Positions 35,764-43,925 of a DNA stretch of 64,000 bases are shown piece by piece. Source of the stretch: Pseudomonas sp. QS1027 (GTDB lineage: Bacteria; Pseudomonadota; Gammaproteobacteria; Pseudomonadales; Pseudomonadaceae); NCBI RefSeq assembly GCF_002814235.1, contig NZ_PHSU01000004.1:360124-424123 (forward strand), written 5' to 3'. The position numbers and the translations under genes are program-made. Below the pieces are notes generated by a model, which did not search any database, was not told where the DNA came from, and worked only from the letters and a program-made list of their open reading frames with translations. How positions within the stretch are numbered: the stretch's first letter is position 1; each line of letters starts with the position of its first letter.

Positions 35764-36198
35764 CTATCCTCTCAACGCTTCAGCGAATGCTCCGGGCGTC
35801 GGGCTCTGTGGCCAGGCGGGCAGCCCCTCCGGCAGTGTTAGCCAGGGTTGTTTGTGTTGCACCCAGATATGCGCGACAGGCTGAAGGGACGGGCTGTTAT
35901 CCAGCGTGCCAGCGCGCAGCACCTGCAGGCCGGGGGCGGCGCTGGTGGTGTTGTAGAGTCGGGTATGACAGACACCGCAGAGGGCGTGACGGGAATGCAG
36001 ACCGTTGCTGTCATAGGCGTATTCAGTGATCGGTCCTTCAGCGCGGAGGGTGCCTTCCGGCAATAGCGCATGCAGGGCAAAAGCGCTGCCGCTCCAGGTC
36101 TGGCAGTCACGGCAATGGCAGGCGTAGACCGCCAGCGGCAGGTCGGCAGCCAGGGTGTAGCTCACGGCGCGGCAGCGGCATTGACCAGTGAGTGGCAT
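35764..36198 (-). CDS. GFA/CENP-V family zinc protein (copy B)
   Basis: A 144-residue paralogue of the following gene. Zinc motifs are CRC (7-9), CHCRDC (27-32) and CGVC (73-76). ATG 36198 has GGAG 8 bp upstream; the longer frame back to 36318 is not needed. Copies A and B share the metal motifs but differ in much of their remaining sequence, so this is not a recent duplication. It is divergent from a LysR gene at 36328, which may regulate the pair. Confidence 0.88.
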   Translation of the reverse strand: MPLTGQCRCRAVSYTLAADLPLAVYACHCRDCQTWSGSAFALHALLPEGTLRAEGPITEYAYDSNGLHSRHALCGVCHTRLYNTTSAAPGLQVLRAGTLDNSPSLQPVAHIWVQHKQPWLTLPEGLPAWPQSPTPGAFAEALRG

Positions 36199-36327
36199 CG
36201 GTAAAACTCCTTCAAACGTTGAGGCGGCGGACGACGCGGGGTGTCCGTGGGATATGCTTGACCAGCATGAGGCCGTGCCTCGCGAAAGAAAATTAGCCAA
36301 AATTGCCCAGCGGCTCACAGGAAATGT

Positions 36328-37221
36328 ATGAACGCGCCTCAGCTACAGTGGGAAACCCAGCGTGCCTTTCTGGCGGTATTGCGCACCGGCAGTCTCTCGG
36401 GGGCGGCCCGTTTGCTGGGCATCGCACAGGCTACCGCGCGCCGGCGGATCGAGGCGTTGGAGCAGAGCGTGGGCGTCAGCCTGTTTATCCGCTCACCGGC
36501 CGGGCTGCTGCCGACGGAGACGGCCAAGGACCTGATCAGCCATGTCGAGGCGATGGCCATGGCAGCCAATGCCTTCAACCGGGCGGCGTCGGCGGATGCG
36601 CAATTGGCGGGCGGTACAGTGCGCCTGACCAGCAGCCAATTGCTCGGGGTCGAGGTCTTGCCCCCCATGTTGCGCACGCTACGCCAGACCTATCCGCAAC
36701 TGGCCGTCGAACTCAGCGTGTCGAATCGCCTGCAAGCGTTGGCCAGGCAGGAGGCCGATGTGGCGGTGCGTATCCGTCGCCCGACCGAAGCGACCGTGGT
36801 CACCCGCAAGGTCGGCGACTTGCAGGTCGGCTTGTATGCCACCCCTGAACTGCTGGCGGAGCAGGGCGTGCCAGACACCGTCGCACAGCTGGATGACTAC
36901 CCGTTGATCGGGCCTGACCGCAATCTGGTGGAACTGCAGTTTCTGCGCGAACGCGGGTTCGACTGCACAGCGCAGCGAACGCCGGTTCGTACCGATGACC
37001 ACCTCGCGCAACTGGCGGCGTTGCGCGCCGGGCTCGGGATTGGCGTCTGCTCCAGCCAATTGGCCCGGCGTCATGGTCTGGTGCGTGTGTTGCCCGAACA
37101 GGTGGATTTTACCGTGGATGTGTGGACCGCCATGCACCAGGACATGCGTCGGGTTCAGCGCATTGCCTTGGTGTTCGATGCGCTGGGGGAATCGCTGACC
37201 CAGTTCCTGGGGACTCACTAA
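36328..37221 (+). CDS. LysR-family transcriptional regulator
   Basis: A 297-residue complete LysR regulator. The helix-turn-helix is AVLRTGSLSGAARLLGIAQA then TARRRIEALEQSVGVSLFIR. The effector domain starts near 95 (GTVRLTSSQLLGVEVLPPML). It is divergent from two GFA-family genes (130-bp gap) and convergent with an amino-acid ABC permease gene, so its target is more likely the GFA pair. A stop-codon-spanning hairpin ends the gene. Confidence 0.9.
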   Translation: MNAPQLQWETQRAFLAVLRTGSLSGAARLLGIAQATARRRIEALEQSVGVSLFIRSPAGLLPTETAKDLISHVEAMAMAANAFNRAASADAQLAGGTVRLTSSQLLGVEVLPPMLRTLRQTYPQLAVELSVSNRLQALARQEADVAVRIRRPTEATVVTRKVGDLQVGLYATPELLAEQGVPDTVAQLDDYPLIGPDRNLVELQFLRERGFDCTAQRTPVRTDDHLAQLAALRAGLGIGVCSSQLARRHGLVRVLPEQVDFTVDVWTAMHQDMRRVQRIALVFDALGESLTQFLGTH

Positions 37222-37230
37222 GTCCCCAGG
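37206..37230. terminator. Perfect hairpin spanning the LysR stop codon
   Basis: CCTGGGGACT (37206-37215), loop CACTA, AGTCCCCAGG (37221-37230). The stop codon TAA (37219-37221) lies at the loop/stem boundary. There is no T tract; it separates convergent genes. Confidence 0.45.
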
Positions 37231-37238
37231 CTGCTTGA

Positions 37239-37925
37239 TCACGCGTGCTTCACCGTCTGCCTTCTGGTGGCGAAATTGGCCAGCAGATCGAGACTGGAAC
37301 AGAACACGAAGTAGACCAGCGCCACGAACAGGAAGATCTCCGTGGGGTGGACCATCACCCGATTGCTGACCTGGGTTGCCACGAAGGACAGTTCGCCGAC
37401 GCCGATCACATAGGCCAGGGAGGTGTCCTTGATCAGCGAGATCCACTGGTTGAGGAACGACGGCAGCATGATCGGCAAGGCCTGCGGCAGGATGATCAGG
37501 CGCATGACCTGAACGGGCCGCATGCCCAGCGCGCGGGCCGCCGCCCACTGGCCGTCCGGCAGGCTCTGGATCCCGGCGTGGACCGAGTACGCCAGGTAGG
37601 CGCCGCCGATCAGCGACAGTGCGCAGACCACGGTGAACAGCGCCGGGATATCCACGTGGAAGATGATCGGCAGCAGGAAGTAGCTCCAGAAGATCAACAT
37701 CAGTACCGGGATCGCCCGCAGGAAACCCAGCACCGCGATCAATATCCCCCGTGGCCAGCCCTTGAGGCTGCTCAGGGCAATGCCCAGCACCAGGCCGAGG
37801 ATTGCGGCGCAAATGCCGGACAGTACGCTCAGCACCAGGGTCAGGGCCGCGCCGCCCAGGGGACCGTCGGGATAGGCGCCGATCAGGAAGTATTCGAGGT
37901 TGTCGCTGATAACGGAAAAGTCCAT
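37239..37925 (-). CDS. Polar amino-acid ABC transporter permease (second)
   Basis: A 228-residue HisM/GlnP-type inner-membrane permease. The EAA loop contacting the ATPase is AARALGMRPVQVMRLIILPQALPIML. About five TM segments are seen. The start is 1 bp from the stop of the upstream permease gene, so translation is coupled. It forms a heterodimeric channel with the preceding permease. The ATP-binding subunit gene is not present beside it in this window. Confidence 0.92.
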   Translation of the reverse strand: MDFSVISDNLEYFLIGAYPDGPLGGAALTLVLSVLSGICAAILGLVLGIALSSLKGWPRGILIAVLGFLRAIPVLMLIFWSYFLLPIIFHVDIPALFTVVCALSLIGGAYLAYSVHAGIQSLPDGQWAAARALGMRPVQVMRLIILPQALPIMLPSFLNQWISLIKDTSLAYVIGVGELSFVATQVSNRVMVHPTEIFLFVALVYFVFCSSLDLLANFATRRQTVKHA

Positions 37926-37926
37926 G

Positions 37927-38655
37927 TCACGCGGCTCCCTGGCGATAACGTCTGGTCTGGCGGATCCATTGTCCGGCCGCTTCGATCAGTGCAATGCTGA
38001 AGATGTAGAGCAGGGTGGCGAAGCCGAAGGCCTGGAAGGTCTTGAAGGTTTCGGTCTCCACCTGGCGCGAGGCGTAGGACAGCTCGGCGAGGCCGATGGC
38101 CATGGTCAGCGAGGAGTTCTTCAGCGCGTTCATGTACTGCCCGAGCAAGGGCCCGAGGGCGGTGCGCAAGGCTTGGGGCAGGACGATATAACGCCACACC
38201 TGTGCCGGTCGGAAACCCATGGCCACGCCGGCTTCGCGTTGCTGCGGGCGCACCGAGGCGACGCCGGCGCGAAACTCTTCGGCGATAAAGGCCGAGGTGT
38301 ATAGCGTCAGTCCCCAGAAACTGGCGATGAACTCAAAGGACGGCCAGCTGATTTCAACGCCGGCCAGGCTCACTTCATGGGGCGTGTTCAACCAGTTCAC
38401 CAGCCCTTCGGGCAGCAGGGCGCTGAGGCCGAAATACCAGAAGAACAATTGCACCAGCAGCGGCGTGTTGCGAAACAACGCCAGGTAGGCCCGTGCCGGC
38501 CAGGACGCCAGGCGAGAGCTACCGAGGCGCGCGAGGCAGACCAGGAAGCCGAGCCCGGTGGCCACCAGGCAGACCACGGCGGACAGGGCCAGGGTCAGGA
38601 GAAATCCATCGAACAGCCATTTCAGGTAATGCGGGCCCAGCAATTCACCAAACAT
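37927..38655 (-). CDS. Polar amino-acid ABC transporter permease (first)
   Basis: A 242-residue permease of the HisQM class with the EAA motif AGVAMGFRPAQVWRYIVLPQALRT and the N-terminal RNTPLLVQLFFWYFG segment diagnostic for amino-acid importers. ATG 38655 is taken; a TTG one codon earlier is possible. It follows the substrate-binding gene after a strong intercistronic hairpin and is coupled to the second permease. Confidence 0.92.
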   Translation of the reverse strand: MFGELLGPHYLKWLFDGFLLTLALSAVVCLVATGLGFLVCLARLGSSRLASWPARAYLALFRNTPLLVQLFFWYFGLSALLPEGLVNWLNTPHEVSLAGVEISWPSFEFIASFWGLTLYTSAFIAEEFRAGVASVRPQQREAGVAMGFRPAQVWRYIVLPQALRTALGPLLGQYMNALKNSSLTMAIGLAELSYASRQVETETFKTFQAFGFATLLYIFSIALIEAAGQWIRQTRRYRQGAA

Positions 38656-38684
38656 CAATCACGGTGTCCATCCAGAATACAAAG

Positions 38685-38710
38685 AGCCCGCGCGGAAAAC
38701 CGCGCGGGCT
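38685..38710 (-). terminator. Intercistronic hairpin between binding-protein and permease genes
   Basis: AGCCCGCGCGG (38685-38695), loop of four, CCGCGCGGGCT (38700-38710): an 11-bp perfect GC stem. Read on the minus strand it is followed by CTTTGT. It probably causes partial termination or protects the upstream mRNA so that the binding protein is made in excess. Confidence 0.6.
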
Positions 38711-38734
38711 GTGGGTGTACGGCGGAGAGGGCGA

Positions 38735-39541
38735 TCAGCTCTTGTCGCCGATCTTGTACAGGCGGGTCAGCGGCGTCTTGGTGTCCGGGCCGAACCAGGT
38801 GTCGTAGATCTTCTGCGCCTGGCCTTTGCTTTCCAGCTCGACCAGCGTCTGGTTGACCACTTCGGTCAGTGCGGCTTCGCCCTTGGGCAGGCCGACGCCG
38901 ATCAGGTCGTTGGAAATGGTGAAGGGCGGAATCTCGTATTTGTCCTTGTCCGGCACGTTGGCCAGCAGGCCGATCAGCTTCGGACCGTCCTGGGTGATGG
39001 CCTGGACGTTGCCGTTGCGCAGGGCCGTGAACGCGAACGGGGTATCGTCGTAGGCAACGACTTTGGCGCCCGGGAATTTCTCACGCAGCACGCCTTCGTT
39101 GACGGTGCCCTTGTCCACGCCGACACGCCATTTGTTCAGCTCATCCTGGGACTTGAGGGTGCCTTTCCTGACGATGAACTGCTGGCCGGAACTGAAGTAG
39201 GGAATGCTGAAGTTGACCTGTTCGGCGCGCTCCGGGGTGATGGTGAAGTTGGCCAGGACCAGGTCGACCTTGTTGGCGACCAGCAGCGGGACGCGGTTGG
39301 CCGGGTTGGTCGGTTGCAGTTGCAGCTTGACGCCCAGCTTGTCTGCGATGGCCTTGGCATAGTCCACGTCCAGGCCTTCGATCTGTTTGCTCTTGGCATC
39401 GATAAAGCCGAAAGGCGGGTTGCTGTCGAACGAGGCGACACGCAGAACGCCGGATTTCTTGATGTCTTCCAGGCGGTCGGCATGGGCCAATCCCGAGAGG
39501 ACGGCGAGGGTGAGGGCAGTGAGGGCAGTTAATTTCTTCAT
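38735..39541 (-). CDS. Amino-acid ABC transporter substrate-binding protein (SBP_bac_3)
   Basis: A 268-residue periplasmic binding protein. The signal peptide is about 1-21 (LAVLSGLAHA). Family motifs are GVLRVASFDSNPPFGFIDAK (about 31-50), GLDVDYAKAIADKLGVKLQL and the ligand-contact block VDLVLANFTITPERAEQVNF. This cluster resembles glutamine/cystine/basic amino-acid binders, but the ligand is not certain. ATG 39541 begins the signal peptide. First gene of the three-gene importer operon. Confidence 0.92.
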   Translation of the reverse strand: MKKLTALTALTLAVLSGLAHADRLEDIKKSGVLRVASFDSNPPFGFIDAKSKQIEGLDVDYAKAIADKLGVKLQLQPTNPANRVPLLVANKVDLVLANFTITPERAEQVNFSIPYFSSGQQFIVRKGTLKSQDELNKWRVGVDKGTVNEGVLREKFPGAKVVAYDDTPFAFTALRNGNVQAITQDGPKLIGLLANVPDKDKYEIPPFTISNDLIGVGLPKGEAALTEVVNQTLVELESKGQAQKIYDTWFGPDTKTPLTRLYKIGDKS

Positions 39542-39802
39542 TGATGATCTCAACACTTAGTGGATGATTCTGGTGCCGAGTCTTGCAGTCCGCGGATGAA
39601 CAATAAAAGAATATAAAAGAATTTGTTGATGTCTTTTTGGAATAAGCAGGTTTTTCGGGGGGATTCCTGTAACCCGCACGCTAGAGCGTTGCCGGTCTGT
39701 CACGCGTTCCTATTGCCTGACTGGGTAAACGAAGTCCTATCAATCCGGCATCGACGAATGCTTCTAGACTGAAAGCATCCGTTTCATTCAGCCGAGGGCA
39801 GC

Positions 39803-40462
39803 ATGAAAATCTCATTTCGCTTGGCGTTTTTCAGCATCGCGGCGACGCTGGGTTATCTCGGGCTGGCGGTGTGGGGTTTCGGTGGCTGGTCGGCGTTTGT
39901 TGCCCAGCCCGCATTGCTCGCACTCGCCGTGGTGACCGTCTTGTTGGCGGGCTCTGCGTTGTTTACCGAAGCGAATCTCAGCCCCGGTGTCCGTGAGGAT
40001 CGCGGCAATCGCTGGGTGATTCCGGTCATCGGCGCCCTCGGCTTGCTGCTGGTGGGGCTGGTGCCCTGGACGGCCCGCCTGGGCTGGTGGACCTTTGGCG
40101 GGGAGGGCGTGCGTTGGTTCGGTGTGCTGCTGTTTGCCGTTGGCGGCGTGCTGCGGATGTGGCCGGTGTTTGTGCTGGGCAAGCGCTTCAGCGGTTTGGT
40201 GGCGATTCAGCCGGGGCACCGGCTGGTGACCACAGGGCTCTATCGAACCCTGCGCAACCCGAGTTACCTCGGGCTGCTGGTCAACTCGTTGGGCTGGGCA
40301 CTGGCTTTCCGCTCCGGCGTCGGGGTATTGCTGACGGCGCTGACGCTGATCCCACTGATCGCGCGCATGCACTCGGAAGAGGCCTTGCTCAAGGCCGAGT
40401 TTGGCGAGGAGTACGAGGCTTATCGTGCCCGCACCTGGCGTCTGCTGCCCGGGGTTTATTGA
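39803..40462 (+). CDS. Isoprenylcysteine carboxyl methyltransferase (ICMT) family membrane protein
   Basis: A 219-residue polytopic protein with about five hydrophobic segments. The C-terminal region carries the PEMT/ICMT pattern GHRLVTTGLYRTLRNPSYLG and EEALLKAEFGEEYEAYRART, which binds S-adenosylmethionine in related methyltransferases. The bacterial substrate is unknown. ATG 39803 lies just after GCAGC without a strong site. It stands alone; the 260 bp upstream are AT-rich and show no clear element. Confidence 0.88.
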   Translation: MKISFRLAFFSIAATLGYLGLAVWGFGGWSAFVAQPALLALAVVTVLLAGSALFTEANLSPGVREDRGNRWVIPVIGALGLLLVGLVPWTARLGWWTFGGEGVRWFGVLLFAVGGVLRMWPVFVLGKRFSGLVAIQPGHRLVTTGLYRTLRNPSYLGLLVNSLGWALAFRSGVGVLLTALTLIPLIARMHSEEALLKAEFGEEYEAYRARTWRLLPGVY

Positions 40463-40471
40463 GCCACAGCG

Positions 40472-40906
40472 TCACGCGTTCTGATTGCCCGAGCGGGTAA
40501 ACGAATAGCGGTCGATATCCTGCCGGAGCTGCCAGCCCTGGCTTTGCCAATAACGGGCAGCCTCCTCATTGGTCTTGAACACGTCGAGATGACACTTGAG
40601 GATACCGTGGCTCTCCAGGATCGACAGGCAGCGCTCGACCAGTGCATTGGCGATGCCCTGACGCCGATAACGGGGCAGGACCAGCAGGTGCTGCAAGTAG
40701 CCCCGGCGACCGTCATGCCCTGACATGATGCAGCCGCCAAGCTCGCCGTCGACTTGCGCCACGAAGCTCATTCCCGGATTTCGCTCCAGGTAGCGGGCGG
40801 TCGATTCACGGGAATCGGCATCGCGCAGGGAGATGCCCGGGGTGTTGCGCATAAGGTCGATGACCGCCTGGTAATCGTCCATCGTCATGGCACGGATATT
40901 GATCAT
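40472..40906 (-). CDS. GNAT-family N-acetyltransferase
   Basis: A 144-residue acetyltransferase. The acetyl-CoA-binding motif A is LQHLLVLPRYRRQGIANALV (about 71-90), with the Q/RxxGxG/A signature RRQGIA. The N-terminus INIRAMTMDDYQAVIDLMRN is the usual GNAT start. The conserved acidic catalytic position cannot be assigned. ATG 40906 is preferred to 40960. Convergent with the ICMT-like gene. Confidence 0.9.
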   Translation of the reverse strand: MINIRAMTMDDYQAVIDLMRNTPGISLRDADSRESTARYLERNPGMSFVAQVDGELGGCIMSGHDGRRGYLQHLLVLPRYRRQGIANALVERCLSILESHGILKCHLDVFKTNEEAARYWQSQGWQLRQDIDRYSFTRSGNQNA

Positions 40907-41078
40907 GGGGCTGGGCCTGGCTGTGTGGATTGTCCGGTCTGGCAGCCTATCAGAAGCCACTCAGGCGTTGTCACGTCGATCCGCCCAGGCGTCTTGCTGG
41001 CGGATGCCCGTTCTGTTTTTATGACTCGATAGGTCGTGCGGAGACTGGTTTCGCGAACCCTGTTCTGGAGAAGTGTTG

Positions 41079-42005
41079 ATGTTCCTGATCCTTGCCCTGA
41101 TCGCCATCCTCCTCGTGTGGGGATGGTGGACCTATCCACGTGCAGGAGGGCTGTTGTTTGACCTGATTACGAGCCTGGAAGCACGGCTTTCCCGGGTGAA
41201 GGAAGTCCCGGTGGCGATTCAACGGATGACCTTGGCGACCTTCCAGGGTGGGACCCAGCGCAACGCAGCACCGCTGTTGCTGATCCACGGTTTCAGTGCC
41301 GACAAGAACCTCTGGCTACGTTTTGCGCGATCCTTCGTGGCCGACTACCGGGTGATCATTCCCGACCTGGCCGGGCACGGTAAAAGTGGCTTCGAAGCGG
41401 GGGCTGACTACAGCATCGCGACCCAGGCGCAACGCATGATCGAACTGCTGGACGCCAGCGGGATCGACAAGGTGCATGTGGTCGGCAGCTCCATGGGAGC
41501 TTACGTCGGCACCTGGCTGGCGGCGCATTATCCGGAGCGCGTGCTGTCCCTGGCGTTGATGGGCCCTGTGGGGGTGAACCTGCCGCAGCCCAATGAAGTG
41601 GAAGAGTTGGTCAAGCAAGGCAAGAACCCGTTTCTGATCCACTCGCGGGCGGAGTTCGATCGGTTCTTTTCCATGACCATGGCCTCGCCACCCTGGATAC
41701 CGGGCGTGTTGCTGGCGGCGGAGTCGCAGGCCTATATCGAGCGGCGCCCTGAGCTCGCGGAAATCTTCGACGACTTCCATGACAGCCCGCGCATGGAGCC
41801 CTGGCTGAGCAATATCCGTGTCCCGACCTTGCTGCTGTGGGGGCGCGAAGACCGCATGGTCCCCCTGGCCAGTGCAAAAACCTGGATCGCCGGCATCCCC
41901 CATGCGCGTCTGGAGTGCTGGGACGGCGTGGGCCATCTGCCGATGGTCGAGCGGCCGGAGCAGACGGCGGCGCAGTATCGCGAGTTCCTGGAAGAGGCTA
42001 CTTGA
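41079..42005 (+). CDS. Membrane-anchored alpha/beta hydrolase (lipase/esterase-like)
   Basis: A 308-residue hydrolase with an N-terminal hydrophobic anchor (about 2-17). The oxyanion HGFS is at 70-73, the nucleophile elbow GSSMG has Ser138, the acid is in LLLWGREDRMVP and the base in DGVGHLPMVERP, so the triad is intact. ATG 41079 has GGAG 8 bp upstream; GTG and TTG codons just before it lack spacing. Resembles Pseudomonas membrane-bound monoacylglycerol-lipase-like proteins. Single gene. Confidence 0.88.
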   Translation: MFLILALIAILLVWGWWTYPRAGGLLFDLITSLEARLSRVKEVPVAIQRMTLATFQGGTQRNAAPLLLIHGFSADKNLWLRFARSFVADYRVIIPDLAGHGKSGFEAGADYSIATQAQRMIELLDASGIDKVHVVGSSMGAYVGTWLAAHYPERVLSLALMGPVGVNLPQPNEVEELVKQGKNPFLIHSRAEFDRFFSMTMASPPWIPGVLLAAESQAYIERRPELAEIFDDFHDSPRMEPWLSNIRVPTLLLWGREDRMVPLASAKTWIAGIPHARLECWDGVGHLPMVERPEQTAAQYREFLEEAT

Positions 42006-42132
42006 GAGAAAGAGAACCATAAATATTTTCAGGTCGGGTGAATAAAGCGCTCTGTCACGTGTTTTCCCCATGTGGCGGCTGTTTGCGCCATTCCTACATG
42101 GTTCGACTTATCCTACAAACAGAGAGCTACCG

Positions 42133-42282
42133 ATGCTGAAGAAAATCACCCTCGCTGCTGCCGTCGCCATGACCTGCCTGTCCGGCCCGGCCTTCGCCGA
42201 TGCGCCTGCCAAAGTCGCTGACACCGGCGCGGGCAAGGTCCTGGTCGATGCCAAGGGCATGTCGCCAAGCCTTGATCGATAG
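42133..42282 (+). pseudogene. Truncated COG4315-like secreted protein (49 codons)
   Basis: The frame encodes a signal peptide (MLKKITLAAAVAMTCLSGPA, cleavage after FADA) and the first mature residues KVADTGAGKVLVDAKGM. Intact relatives continue with a TLYTFDKD-type repeat and a CNGPC motif; here the frame goes to SPSLDR and stops. No continuation is found in the next 70 bp. It is either a dead remnant or a short exported peptide of about 27 residues. Confidence 0.6.
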
Positions 42283-42307
42283 TTCTACGTAGCGGTCTCT
42301 ATCCGGC

Positions 42308-42344
42308 CTCCCTGCGGACGTCCGCCGTTCCTTTCGGCAGGGAG
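42308..42344 (-). terminator. Nested hairpin downstream of the small membrane protein gene
   Basis: CTCCCTGC (42308-42315) with GCAGGGAG (42337-42344), and inside it the perfect palindrome GCGGACGTCCGC (42314-42325). It can serve as a 3' structure for the minus-strand gene; no T tract. Confidence 0.4.
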
Positions 42345-42356
42345 TGGCACCAGGGA

Positions 42357-42662
42357 TCAGGCTTTGGCGGACGCACGCACCTTGCCGAAGTGCACGCAAA
42401 GGTAAGTCCCTATCGCCAGGGCACCGACTGTCAGCGCGATAAACTCCGGATTCAAGCCGATAATCACCGGCTGTCTCGACAGCAGCACAAGCCCCACCAG
42501 CAGATTGAAGGCACCCCAGAGAAAATTCACCAGGGGTGATGAGGGACCTTTGCCTCGCGGTTTCGCAAAGGGTGTGGGAAAGACTTCACCGCACAGGCCG
42601 CTGACCAGGTGCGGAAGGGCATTGCAGAGAAAGACACCGGCAAAAAAAGCTGTGATGGACAT
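42357..42662 (-). CDS. Small integral membrane protein
   Basis: A 101-residue protein with three hydrophobic stretches: about 3-22, 45-62 and 73-91. A loop KPRGKGPSSPLVNFLWG follows the first. The family is not recognised with confidence; similar short proteins are annotated as hypothetical membrane proteins in Pseudomonas. ATG 42662 has AGGTG upstream on the minus strand (GGTGATCC). It is 41 bp downstream of the AbrB-family gene and could belong to the same transcript. Confidence 0.75.
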   Translation of the reverse strand: MSITAFFAGVFLCNALPHLVSGLCGEVFPTPFAKPRGKGPSSPLVNFLWGAFNLLVGLVLLSRQPVIIGLNPEFIALTVGALAIGTYLCVHFGKVRASAKA

Positions 42663-42703
42663 GGATCACCTTCAGGCGAGGGGCATGGATAAAGGTTGGT
42701 GGT

Positions 42704-43816
42704 TCAGTTATCGGTAGCGTGGCTCGTGGGGGCGACGCGACGGGCGATGAAGGCCGCGATTGCCGGCCCGGCCAACAGCACCACGCCGAAGCGCGCCATC
42801 TGCATGGTCATGACGAAGGGCACATCGACGTGGCTGGAAGCAGCGATGATCGCGACGGAGTCCGCACCGCCCGGGCTGGTCGCCAGATAAGCGGTGAGCG
42901 GATCGATGCCGGCGGCAAAGACGAACACCAGGGCCAGGCAGCCACAGATCGCGATCAACGCCAGGGTGCTGGCGAGGATCGCCGGGAAGGCTTTCATGGC
43001 GTACTTCACCAACGGTCGGGTGAAGGGCAAGCCGATCCGCCAGCCGATAACCGCATAACCGAGTGCCAGCAGCCAATGGGGCATCTCGATGTTGATCAAA
43101 CCCTGATGACTGAGAAAGATCCCGCCGATCATCGGCACCAGCAGGGCGGCCACCGGTATTTTCGCCAGGCGCGCCACCAGCGGGCCGGCGGCCACGATGG
43201 CCAGGGTCTGGGCCAGCGGTAGCCAGTCGATGCTCGGGAACCAGATCACCGAATGCACCTCATGCACCACGCCGGCACCGGTGAAGTGGGTGATGAGGGT
43301 AGCGATGACCGCCACCATGATCACGCGGGTGTACTGCATGCAGGCGACGAGCTGTGCGTCGGCCCCGGCATTTTCGGCCATCAGGATCATCACGGTGGCC
43401 GCGCCCGGGCTCAGTCCCCAGATAGCCGTGCTCCCCGGCAATACCCGCAGGCGGGTCAGGCCCCATCCCAGCAAACCGGCGGCGACAACCACACCGATCA
43501 CGCCGAGGACAAACAGCGGCCAACTGCCGACCGCGGCACCGGCAAGCGATTGCACCAGGGTTTTGGCGATCATGCAGCCCAGGATGCCCTGGGCGAAGGC
43601 GGACGCCGGTCGTGGGATCTGAACCCGGGTGTCGACGAAGGTGATGGCGGTGATGACCGCGCCCAGCATGGGGCCGAGCAGCAAGGCGGCTGGAATGCCG
43701 ACCCAGGTCAGGGCCAGGGCAAACAGTACGGACAATCCCAGGAGAGCGCTCCACTGTCCTATCGAAGCGAGCGTGCCGGATTTGGACATGGCGGTATGAG
43801 CCTCTGCGTTGGACAT
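42704..43816 (-). CDS. AbrB-family membrane protein (PF05145, 'ammonia monooxygenase' type)
   Basis: A 370-residue inner-membrane protein made of two AbrB duplications with about ten segments. Family marks are GIPAALLLGPMLGAVITAIT near 40, AIWGLSPGAATVMILMAENA near 131 and the repeat YLATSPGGADSVAIIAASSH near 314, the signature of transporters in this group. Annotation as 'ammonia monooxygenase' in databases is historical and misleading; regulation or transport of small molecules is more likely. It is divergent from a TetR gene. Confidence 0.87.
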   Translation of the reverse strand: MSNAEAHTAMSKSGTLASIGQWSALLGLSVLFALALTWVGIPAALLLGPMLGAVITAITFVDTRVQIPRPASAFAQGILGCMIAKTLVQSLAGAAVGSWPLFVLGVIGVVVAAGLLGWGLTRLRVLPGSTAIWGLSPGAATVMILMAENAGADAQLVACMQYTRVIMVAVIATLITHFTGAGVVHEVHSVIWFPSIDWLPLAQTLAIVAAGPLVARLAKIPVAALLVPMIGGIFLSHQGLINIEMPHWLLALGYAVIGWRIGLPFTRPLVKYAMKAFPAILASTLALIAICGCLALVFVFAAGIDPLTAYLATSPGGADSVAIIAASSHVDVPFVMTMQMARFGVVLLAGPAIAAFIARRVAPTSHATDN

Positions 43817-43881
43817 GAAAACCCCTTGATGGAGCTGGACTGGAGGCCGGGCGTTGCTTCGGGTCGGTGTGATGCTAGAAT

Positions 43882-43897
43882 GAGAGGATATCCTCTC
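43882..43897. promoter_or_regulatory. Perfect 16-bp palindrome, candidate TetR operator
   Basis: GAGAGGATATCCTCTC is fully self-complementary. It lies 28 bp before the TetR ATG and 65 bp before the AbrB-family gene, so one dimer could repress both divergent genes. Confidence 0.65.
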
Positions 43898-43907
43898 GTA
43901 AAAATAG

Positions 43908-43923
43908 TGAAGGACATCCTCTC
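43908..43923. promoter_or_regulatory. Degenerate second operator copy
   Basis: TGAAGGACATCCTCTC matches the palindrome at 43882 at 12 of 16 positions; its right half ATCCTCTC is identical. Centre-to-centre distance is 26 bp. It abuts the TetR start codon. Confidence 0.45.
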
Positions 43924-43925
43924 AT

